Source: Phycisphaerae bacterium
Lineage (GTDB): Bacteria > Planctomycetota > Phycisphaerae > SM23-33
Length of the DNA stretch: 38,323 nucleotides
Direction of reading: 5' to 3'
Assembly (NCBI GenBank): GCA_003551645.1
Contig: PUND01000082.1
Coordinates: 1-38,323, forward strand
How positions within the stretch are numbered: position 1 is the stretch's first letter; the number at the start of each line of letters is the position of its first letter. A program made the translations under genes and the position numbers. Positions 15,750 through 22,324 of the stretch are shown in pieces. The notes under the pieces are model-generated. The model made no database searches, was not told the origin of the DNA, and was given only the letters and a program-made list of their open reading frames with translations.

Positions 15750-16504
15750 TGCCTAACAGGTTACCACAACGCCGCCAGGACGAGGACGACTCCGGGGGAA
15801 CGCCGGGCTGGATTGTCTCCTGGACCGACATGGTGACGCTTCTGCTGTCGTTCTTCGTGATGCTCCAAAGTATGGCCGTCGAAAGGAGCGATGAGCTTTT
15901 CCAGATAGGTCGCGGGGCGTTCCTGCGGGCGGTGTCTGGATTCGGCATCCCCGGATTGCTCTACGGAGATGATCCGCAGATGCCGGCCCAGGAGCACAAG
16001 AAGGTCAAGCACTCGATGGAGCCGACCGAGGATGTCCGGCGGGATCGAACCATCGACGCCGAGGCCGAGGAGATACGCCAGCTATTCATGGAGCTTCGCA
16101 ATCAGGTCGAAACCGAGACGTCGGATTACCCGGAACGACCGCTCCGTGTCGATGAGCTACCGGTGAGGTTTAAGGACGGCCAGGCCGAACTGGGCCGGGA
16201 CCAGCAGGAGTCGGTCGCCGATTACGCCGATACGCTAAAGCGCAACCTTGCTGGAAGGCGGATTCGCGTTTACGCCGTGGGGCTTGCTGATGATGTATCC
16301 GCGCCGTCTGAGCGGATGGTGGTAGCCGCTCGCCGGGCACGGGCCGTCGAGGAGGTGCTGCAAAGCGAGTTTTCCGAGCAGACTGAGGGCGGATCCTGGC
16401 AGTTGCGCTCCTGGGGTGCTGCCGACGGCGGCGCATTCAGCCGACAGGCCGGCGTGACCCCCGGCTCGGCGCAGATGTTTGTGGTGGTGTCGGAAGCAAG
16501 ATAA
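15749..16504 (+). CDS. flagellar stator protein MotB, second copy
   Basis: This is a 251-residue paralogue of the preceding protein. The membrane helix contains W-I-V-S-W-T-D-M-V-T-L-L-L-S-F-F-V, with the ion-binding aspartate at D27. The plug/linker region is longer and acidic. The OmpA-like C-terminus keeps V-V-A-A-R-R-A-R-A-V-E-E-V-L, the R-A helix that normally binds peptidoglycan. It is fused by a one-base overlap to the first copy, so both are made together. With one motA and two motB genes, the stator could contain a B1-B2 heterodimer or two alternative B subunits. Which one is used cannot be told from sequence. Confidence 0.87.
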   Translation: MPNRLPQRRQDEDDSGGTPGWIVSWTDMVTLLLSFFVMLQSMAVERSDELFQIGRGAFLRAVSGFGIPGLLYGDDPQMPAQEHKKVKHSMEPTEDVRRDRTIDAEAEEIRQLFMELRNQVETETSDYPERPLRVDELPVRFKDGQAELGRDQQESVADYADTLKRNLAGRRIRVYAVGLADDVSAPSERMVVAARRARAVEEVLQSEFSEQTEGGSWQLRSWGAADGGAFSRQAGVTPGSAQMFVVVSEAR

Positions 16505-16507
16505 GAC

Positions 16508-17032
16508 ATGGCAGAGGAAGATCAAAACCAGGGCTTCGAGCAGGAATCCGGAAGCGGCCGTCGAAAGCTGCTGCTTTGGCTTGGCTTGTGTGTGGTTATT
16601 GTGGCCGTCGCTACCGCGGCCGGCTTCGGTGTCGGGCAGTTTGTCGGCCCGACGCCGCGAAAGGCGGCCGCCGATACCGAGCAAGAACCCAAGCAATCGT
16701 CCGACAGGCCCGAATACCGCTATTACGACCTCGAGGCGATTATTGCGAACTTCGATGACCCACGACTGGCCCGGCATGTCAGCGTGACAGTAACGCTCGC
16801 GATCGACCGCAAAGACTACAATGAAGCCACGCGGCTGGTCAGTGACCGTATGCCGGAGCTTCGCGACTGGCTGACCTCCTATCTGGCAGGACACGAGCTA
16901 GACGATCTCCGCGGGCCGAGAAACCTCAACCGCATGCGTAGGGATATCGAGGACGCCTTCAACCAGAAGCTCTGGCCCGACAGCAGCCCCCGAATCCGCA
17001 ATGTCTTGTTCAAGGAATTCTTTGTGCAATGA
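16508..17032 (+). CDS. fliL: flagellar basal body-associated protein FliL
   Basis: This is a 174-residue single-pass membrane protein. The helix lies at about residues 23-45, a charged linker follows, and the stomatin-like periplasmic domain ends with the FliL signature: F-N-Q-K-L-W near the C-terminus and V-L-F-K-E-F-F-V-Q as the last residues. FliL rings surround the stator and stabilise it at high load. Its position between the motB pair and fliM is standard, and the stop overlaps fliM by four bases. Confidence 0.92.
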   Translation: MAEEDQNQGFEQESGSGRRKLLLWLGLCVVIVAVATAAGFGVGQFVGPTPRKAAADTEQEPKQSSDRPEYRYYDLEAIIANFDDPRLARHVSVTVTLAIDRKDYNEATRLVSDRMPELRDWLTSYLAGHELDDLRGPRNLNRMRRDIEDAFNQKLWPDSSPRIRNVLFKEFFVQ

Positions 17033-17976
17033 CCGCCCCACGGCCCAGATCGCAGCAGGTGATAGATCAGCTTCGCCGGGCCTCCGGCAGCGACGCCGAG
17101 CCGATCTACAAGGACATTGAAGCGGTCGATTACGACTGGTCTGTTCCGCACTGCTTCACGGCTCGCCAGCGGGAGCGACTGGTCGAGCTGACGCGTCGGG
17201 CCGCCCGGAACATTGCCCGCCGGCTCGGCGAGCAGCTTCAGGGCGAGATCGAAATCACCCACGGCCCGCTGGAGCAGCTCTACAGAGACGCCTTCCGACA
17301 GGAACAGACCGGACAGTCCGAGTATGTTCTGGCCTTCAGGCGTCAGGGAGGCCATGTATGCGGAGTGCTGGTTGTGGCACGGCCGCAGGCGATAGCGCTG
17401 GTGACGCGGATGCTCGGCAGCAGGGCCGATCAGGAAAAGTCCGACCGGGAGCTTTCGAAGCTGGAAACCGACCTGCTGGGATACCTGCTTGGCAGCGTTA
17501 CGGGCGCGGTTTCGGACGCCCTGGGCGACTGGGCCGGGCCGGTCCTGGAGCCGGCGGGAGATGTGCTTGTCGATGAGCGGCCGATACCGGAGGATGTGTC
17601 GGAGCTTTGCCGAGTGGAGTACACCTCCGGCGAACAGGACGGCATATCGTTCGCGCTGGTTCTGGACGCGGAGGTGTTCGCGGAAGTGTCCCGGGACAAA
17701 ACTGTAGATGTGTCCAGGACGCCCGAGCAGGTCGTCGCGGATATCAGGGGGCATCTGGAGCGTGCGCCGGTCCGCGTAGTTGCGCGGGTCGGGACCGTGC
17801 AGGTGCCCATGCGGGCAATAGCGGAATTGTCCGAGGGCGATGTGCTGGTTATGCCGGGCAGGGCCGAGACACCGCTTACCGTGGAGGCCGAGGGAAAGTC
17901 CGTGCTCGAAGGACGCCCTTCCGCCTCGCAAGGAAAATACGCACTGAAAATCGCTCGCCGTCTCGAACAGACGTAG
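17029..17976 (+). CDS. fliM: flagellar motor switch protein FliM
   Basis: This is a 315-residue C-ring protein. The N-terminus carries S-Q-Q-V-I-D-Q-L (8-15), a recognisable version of the CheY-binding S-Q-x-E-I-D-x-L. The middle CheC/X-like domain runs from about 45 to 230, but the GGxG loop that contacts FliG is replaced by L-G-S-R-A-D (129-134). The C-terminal SpoA domain (about 240-310) has L-S-E-G-D-V-L-V-M-P near its middle. The assignment rests on domain plan, length and position between fliL and fliN. The altered interface pairs with a changed motif in FliG. Confidence 0.92.
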   Translation: MTAPRPRSQQVIDQLRRASGSDAEPIYKDIEAVDYDWSVPHCFTARQRERLVELTRRAARNIARRLGEQLQGEIEITHGPLEQLYRDAFRQEQTGQSEYVLAFRRQGGHVCGVLVVARPQAIALVTRMLGSRADQEKSDRELSKLETDLLGYLLGSVTGAVSDALGDWAGPVLEPAGDVLVDERPIPEDVSELCRVEYTSGEQDGISFALVLDAEVFAEVSRDKTVDVSRTPEQVVADIRGHLERAPVRVVARVGTVQVPMRAIAELSEGDVLVMPGRAETPLTVEAEGKSVLEGRPSASQGKYALKIARRLEQT

Positions 17977-18014
17977 GGCATAAGGTATTACGGCACGGAA
18001 AGGACTCTTAAGCC

Positions 18015-18407
18015 ATGGCCGACGCGACAGCCACCGAAGAAAAACAGGAATCCGGACAGCAGGAGACGACCCCGCAGCCGGAGCAGCCGGAAGTCGCCGA
18101 TGCGCAGCTCCAGGACGCCGGCGAGAGCAAGACCGACGCGCCTCCGGGGCAGATAGATATCCTGCTGGACACCACCATGCCGGTTACGGTCAATCTCGGC
18201 GAGGTGGAGATGGAGGTCCGAGAGCTGCTGGAGCTTGGGCCTGGGTCGGTGCTGAAACTCGACAGACGAGTCGGTGAGCCGGTGGACCTGTATCTGCGCG
18301 GCATCAGGTTCGCCGAGGCCCGGCTGGTCGTGGTCGAGGAGAACATCGGTGTCCGCATCGAGCGGATCCTCCCCGCCGGCAAGGAGGCCGAGGCAGACCA
18401 GTCCTGA
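18015..18407 (+). CDS. fliN: flagellar motor switch protein FliN
   Basis: This is a 130-residue protein. The first 50 residues are an acidic Glu/Gln-rich tail. The SpoA domain follows, with I-L-L-D-T-T-M-P-V-T-V-N-L-G, L-L-E-L-G-P-G-S-V-L-K-L-D-R and the closing V-V-E-E-N-I-G-V-R-I. FliN forms the bottom of the C-ring and docks FliH for export. AAAGGA lies about ten bases before the ATG. It ends the first flagellar operon; a 264-base gap with a new promoter follows. Confidence 0.95.
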   Translation: MADATATEEKQESGQQETTPQPEQPEVADAQLQDAGESKTDAPPGQIDILLDTTMPVTVNLGEVEMEVRELLELGPGSVLKLDRRVGEPVDLYLRGIRFAEARLVVVEENIGVRIERILPAGKEAEADQS

Positions 18408-18604
18408 CCGGTTTTGGCTTGCCGGCCGTAAGGTCATGGCCGTATTGGGACCTGAGGACGCGACAAGGGGACAATTTCTTCGGGCCGGATCGCCGAAATG
18501 TGCCGGAACGGCCGGGTGTCAAGTTTTTCGGCGCGATGTAAGGTTTTTTGGCCGCCTTCCCGGCGTATGTCTCTTCTAAGGCCTTCTGTTTTCATGTCTT
18601 AAGT
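18408..18604 (+). other. spacer between fliN and the second sigma-54 promoter
   Basis: No gene is supported. The spacer has GC-rich inverted segments (around GGCCGG at 18484-18489 and CGGCCGGG at 18509-18516) that may end the first operon, although no clean stem followed by a T-run is evident. It is the likely place for enhancer sites of the sigma-54 activator. Confidence 0.3.
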
Positions 18605-18621
18605 TTGGCACGTTGTATGCA
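18605..18621 (+). promoter_or_regulatory. sigma-54 promoter of the export-gate operon
   Basis: TTGGCACG (18605-18612), four bases, then ATGCA (18617-18621) match the sigma-54 consensus YTGGCACG-N4-TTGCW in all but one fixed position. The GG (18607-18608) and GC (18619-18620) are 10 bases apart. Transcription would begin about 40 bases before fliO. Confidence 0.8.
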
Positions 18622-18671
18622 CCGTAATCCTGCCGTATATGGATTGTGCGCGTTGGGTTCAGGGAGCGAAC

Positions 18672-19265
18672 GTGTCGAGCTTACGTGCTGGCATGCTGTT
18701 GATGATGGTCCTGGTGGCGTTACCGTTGGCCGCGGCAGCGTCGGCGGAGGCCCCGATAGACGACTTGGCGGACGACGAGACCGAGTCGCTTTCAATCGAG
18801 GGTGAACAGGCCGACGCTGGACAGGCAACTGACCCGGACGGGGAAACACCCTCCGATACCGAGACGGCTAACGGCCCGGAGGACAGCCCTGATAAGCAGC
18901 CGGCCGGACGTGACGGCCTCGGACGCGACGAGCCGGGCAAAGAAGACCCCGCCTTTCCCGACCCCGGCGATATGCTCCGCAAGATGATGGCCTCGCTGCT
19001 GGTGGTGCTGGTGCTGGCGGTGGCGGCTTGGGTGGTGTTCCGCAAGGTTCTTCCGCGTGTGGGGCATCCGGGCGGCAGGAACGTAACGCTGATGGAGACC
19101 ACCTATGTCGGTCCGCGCAAGGCGGTTCACCTGCTGAAGGTCGGTCAACGGCGGTTTCTGGTGGGCAGCTCCCAGGAGGGGCTGCGTCTGCTGGCCGACG
19201 TGACGGATGCGGTGGATGATGATTCACGGGCGACGCCCGGGGAGACCGAAGGCGATGCCTCGTAG
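18672..19265 (+). CDS. fliO: flagellar biosynthesis protein FliO
   Basis: With the GTG at 18672 this is a 197-residue protein. That start is preferred because AGGGAG lies five bases before it and it opens a clean signal peptide (hydrophobic to about residue 25). An acidic low-complexity stretch (26-100) leads to a membrane helix (105-124). The cytoplasmic FliO domain follows, with V-T-L-M-E-T-T-Y-V-G-P-R-K-A-V-H-L-L-K-V-G and L-V-G-S-S. FliO helps assemble the FliP ring of the export gate. The stop lies inside the start of fliP. Confidence 0.85.
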   Translation: MSSLRAGMLLMMVLVALPLAAAASAEAPIDDLADDETESLSIEGEQADAGQATDPDGETPSDTETANGPEDSPDKQPAGRDGLGRDEPGKEDPAFPDPGDMLRKMMASLLVVLVLAVAAWVVFRKVLPRVGHPGGRNVTLMETTYVGPRKAVHLLKVGQRRFLVGSSQEGLRLLADVTDAVDDDSRATPGETEGDAS

Positions 19266-20049
19266 CTTCGCCAAAACGACGGCCACGGCAGTGCTTGCGG
19301 CCCTGTTGCTTGCCGCCCCGGCGGGCGCGCAGCAGGACGATGAGCAGCCGGCCCGGCCCGGCGGCGTTGAGGATGTGTTCGACGCCATCAACAGGGCCGC
19401 CACGCCTCCGCCGGAGGGGCCGGACTGGTCCTCTCCGGTCAAGATCGCGGTCATCTTCGCGGGGCTGGCGCTGCTTCCGAGCTTGCTGGTGATGGTGACG
19501 TCTTTTACCCGCATCGTCATCGTGCTGGCGTTTATCCGCAGGGCGCTTACGACTCAGAATATACCACCGACGGTCGCGATCATCGGGCTGGCACTTTTCC
19601 TGACACTGTTCACGATGGCGCCGACGTTCAGCGTGATAAACGAGGCGGCCGTCCAGCCCTACGTCAACGACGAAATGACGTTCCCGGAGGCGCTGTCGGC
19701 GAGCTTCGACGCATTGAAGGAGTTCATGCTCCGTCAGACCCGCAGCGCCGATTTGGCGCTGTTTCTGGACATAGCGGACCTTGAGCGGCCGGAGTCCATC
19801 GAGCAGGTTCCCATGCACGTGGTGGTTCCGTCGTTTGCGATCAGCGAGTTCAGGACGGCCTTCGAGATGGGCTGTCTGATATTCATACCGTTTCTGATGG
19901 TGGACCTGGTGACCGCGGGCATCCTGCTCAGCGCGGGCATGATGATGCTTCCGCCGGTGATTATCTCCCTGCCGTTCAAGATCATCCTGTTTGTGCTTGT
20001 GGACGGCTGGCAACTTGTCGCCAGGACACTGGCTTCGAGCTTCTACTGA
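19255..20049 (+). CDS. fliP: flagellar export gate protein FliP
   Basis: This is a 264-residue protein with an N-terminal signal peptide ending near A-G-A-Q (about 20-24) and four membrane helices. Family signatures are S-F-T-R-I-V-I-V-L-A-F-I-R-R-A-L and the P-F-L-M-V-D-L-V...M-M-M-L-P-P segment near the C-terminus. FliP forms the core of the secretion pore with FliQ and FliR. The ATG at 19255 overlaps the end of fliO by 11 bases and gives a proper signal peptide, unlike upstream codons. Confidence 0.96.
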   Translation: MPRSFAKTTATAVLAALLLAAPAGAQQDDEQPARPGGVEDVFDAINRAATPPPEGPDWSSPVKIAVIFAGLALLPSLLVMVTSFTRIVIVLAFIRRALTTQNIPPTVAIIGLALFLTLFTMAPTFSVINEAAVQPYVNDEMTFPEALSASFDALKEFMLRQTRSADLALFLDIADLERPESIEQVPMHVVVPSFAISEFRTAFEMGCLIFIPFLMVDLVTAGILLSAGMMMLPPVIISLPFKIILFVLVDGWQLVARTLASSFY

Positions 20050-20067
20050 CGCTTACCGGACCTGACT

Positions 20068-20337
20068 ATGGACAGTCGATTCATCCTATATATCGGCACC
20101 GAGGCGCTCCAGACGGCGCTGCTGATTGCCGCGCCGGTGCTGATCATCACGCTGGTGGTCGGCTTTCTGGTGGCGATGCTCCAGGCGGTGACGTCGATAC
20201 GCGACCAGACCATGGGAATGGTGCTTAAGATTGCTGCCGTCGGTATATCCCTGCTGATTTTCGGGGGGTGGATGTTGAACATGGCGGTGAGTTTTACCAC
20301 GCAGATATTCCACCACATGGCCGCAATGGGACAGTGA
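20068..20337 (+). CDS. fliQ: flagellar export gate protein FliQ
   Basis: This is an 89-residue protein with two hydrophobic hairpin helices and the family motif Q-A-V-T-S-I-R-D-Q-T near the middle (residues 40-49). Four FliQ subunits wrap the FliP-FliR core. Length and location directly before fliR are typical. Confidence 0.96.
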   Translation: MDSRFILYIGTEALQTALLIAAPVLIITLVVGFLVAMLQAVTSIRDQTMGMVLKIAAVGISLLIFGGWMLNMAVSFTTQIFHHMAAMGQ

Positions 20338-20338
20338 C

Positions 20339-21088
20339 ATGGAACTGTTTTCGCTACTGTTGCCGAGCATAATGGTAATGGCCAGGATTACCGCGTTTTT
20401 CGCGGTGCTGCCGATTTTCTCCTGGACGGCGCTGCCGCGGATAGTCCGCGCCGGCATCGCGCTTTCGGTGACGGTGTTTTTCCTGTACGCCCGGCCGGTC
20501 GGTCTTTTGGCCGGCGAGGTCCACTGGATGACGATGGCCTCGATGGTCGTCCAGGAGGTCGCCTGGGGACTGGCGTTCGGCCTGGTTCTGCGTCTGGTGT
20601 TCGTGGCCGTGGAGCAGGGCGGCCGTATGGCCGAGAGACAGATGGGCACCGCCGATGCCGGCGTGATAGATCCGGTAACCGGCCAGCAGGGTCAGGCGCT
20701 GGGGACGTTCTTCGAGATCACCTTCACGTTGCTGTTTCTGACCGCCGGCGGACACCATCTGTTCCTGCGGTTTCTGGACGGTACGTTCGACGCGTTTCCG
20801 CTCGGCTCGACGCCCGATACCGCGGCGATGGCCCGCGGGCTTCTGGCGGCGGGATCGGCGATGCTGTCCTTCGGGCTGCAACTGGCGGCGCCGATGCTGG
20901 CGGCGTTTCTGCTGCTGGCGGTGGTGCTGGCGATTCTGGCGAGGATCCTGCCGGAGATGAACATGCTGATGGCGAGCTTCCCCCTGCGGGTGGGCTTGGG
21001 GTTGTTCATAGCCGCCGCGGTGTTGCCAACGCTGCATGCGTTCACAGAGCAGATAGCCGACTGGATGAAGTATTTTCTGATGTCATAG
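20339..21088 (+). CDS. fliR: flagellar export gate protein FliR
   Basis: This is a 249-residue polytopic membrane protein. Features are R-I-T-A-F-F-A-V-L-P-I-F near the N-terminus, the E-Q-G-G-R-M-A-E-R-Q-M-G segment at about 85-96, and the C-terminal P-E-M-N-M-L-M-A-S-F-P block. One FliR subunit closes the export gate together with FliP and FliQ. It starts one base after fliQ and its gene order is standard. Confidence 0.95.
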   Translation: MELFSLLLPSIMVMARITAFFAVLPIFSWTALPRIVRAGIALSVTVFFLYARPVGLLAGEVHWMTMASMVVQEVAWGLAFGLVLRLVFVAVEQGGRMAERQMGTADAGVIDPVTGQQGQALGTFFEITFTLLFLTAGGHHLFLRFLDGTFDAFPLGSTPDTAAMARGLLAAGSAMLSFGLQLAAPMLAAFLLLAVVLAILARILPEMNMLMASFPLRVGLGLFIAAAVLPTLHAFTEQIADWMKYFLMS

Positions 21089-21103
21089 AGACCGTGATAC
21101 CCG

Positions 21104-22189
21104 ATGGCCGAACAGGACCAATCTTCAGCCGACAGGACCGAGGAACCGACCCCCGAACGCCTGCGCCGCGCCCGGGAGGAGGGGCAGTTCCCCGAAAGCA
21201 AAGAGCTTCCGTCGGCCTTGCTGATAACGGCGCTGCTTCTGCTGCTGGCGGGCATGTCGCGCGTGCTCTACGAGTATTTCTACGCCCTGGTGAGCGACTC
21301 GCTGACGTTCGACGCGGTCGGTCCGGGGACCTCGAACGATTTCATGCAGATATTCGGCGACAAGGCCCGGGCCACGATGCTGATTCTGGTGCCTTTTTTC
21401 CTCATGGGCATGGCCGCTTCGGTACTCAGCAGCATGCTGGTCAGCGGATGCAGTTACGCTCCGAAGGGCCTGCGGCTGAACTTCGACCGCATCAACCCCG
21501 GACGCGGGCTGAAGCAACTGATTTCGCTGAAGTCGGTGATGAACCTGGTGGTCTCGCTGCTGAAGCTGACGGTGGTGCTTGCCCTGGTTTACAGCTTCCT
21601 GCGAGGCCGGCTCGACGAGATTGTCGCCCTGGAGTGGACCACGGCCGAGGGCACGCTGGTTCAGATATCCTACCTGGTCTTCGGGCTGGTGATACGGATT
21701 ATCATCGGCCTGCTGGTAATTGCCGGTATCGACTTGGCCTATCAGCGGTGGAACTACAAGCGGCAGTTGCGCATGACCCGCCGGGAGATCAAGGACGAGC
21801 GAAAGCAATACGAAATCTCCCCGGAACTGCGGGGGCGCATCAGGCGGATTCAGATGGATATGGCCCACAAGCGGATGCTTCAGTCGGTTCCGGAGGCGGA
21901 CGTGGTTGTCACCAACCCCGAGCACGTGGCTGTGGCGCTGAAGTACGACGCCGGGAGCATGGAGGCCCCGCAGATTGTGGCCAAAGGCGCCGACATGCTG
22001 GCCGGGCAGATTCGCGAGATCGCCCGCGCCAACGATGTGCCCATGGTCCGCCGACCGGAGCTGGCGAGGACACTGTATGCGGCATGCGAAGTGGGGGATT
22101 TCGTGCCCGAGAAGATGTACGTAGCTGTGGCGGAAGTTCTTGCGACGATCTATCGACTGAGACACAAGCAACCGACGCATGCGAGTTGA
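21104..22189 (+). CDS. flhB: flagellar export substrate-switch protein FlhB
   Basis: This is a 361-residue protein. It has four membrane helices in the first 215 residues after an R-T-E-E-P-T-P-E-R-L start typical of FlhB. The linker contains R-E-I-K-D-E and the cytoplasmic domain carries the autocleavage site at 271-274, which reads N-P-E-H instead of the almost universal N-P-T-H. The residues after it (V-A-V-A-L-K-Y) are normal. FlhB sets export specificity from hook to filament type. Asn, Pro and His are kept, so cleavage is plausible but should be tested. The start has an upstream GTGATACCCG context and no strong ribosome binding site. Confidence 0.95.
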   Translation: MAEQDQSSADRTEEPTPERLRRAREEGQFPESKELPSALLITALLLLLAGMSRVLYEYFYALVSDSLTFDAVGPGTSNDFMQIFGDKARATMLILVPFFLMGMAASVLSSMLVSGCSYAPKGLRLNFDRINPGRGLKQLISLKSVMNLVVSLLKLTVVLALVYSFLRGRLDEIVALEWTTAEGTLVQISYLVFGLVIRIIIGLLVIAGIDLAYQRWNYKRQLRMTRREIKDERKQYEISPELRGRIRRIQMDMAHKRMLQSVPEADVVVTNPEHVAVALKYDAGSMEAPQIVAKGADMLAGQIREIARANDVPMVRRPELARTLYAACEVGDFVPEKMYVAVAEVLATIYRLRHKQPTHAS

Positions 22190-22201
22190 TGAGAAAATGC
22201 C

Positions 22202-22218
22202 TGCGGGCCAGGCCCGCA
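22202..22218. repeat. short near-perfect inverted repeat between flhB and flhA
   Basis: TGCGGGCC and GGCCCGCA flank a single A, giving an RNA hairpin of seven pairs with a 3-base loop. It lies 13 bases after the flhB stop in a 135-base gap that otherwise shows no promoter or gene. No T-run follows, so it looks more like an mRNA processing or stability element than a terminator. Confidence 0.4.
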
Positions 22219-22324
22219 CGCGATTGCGGATTGCTCGTTATGAGCCCCGGTGAGCCGGGATCGAAGTGCGGATAGAACGGCAAGAAGACAGGCAATCGTT
22301 GAAGTGTGACAAAAGCTTGATTCG

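Noticed and set aside
18519-18545. TCAAGTTT before fliO, like the -35 of the sigma-28 promoters
   Set aside because: No TCGATAA-like box lies at the right distance.
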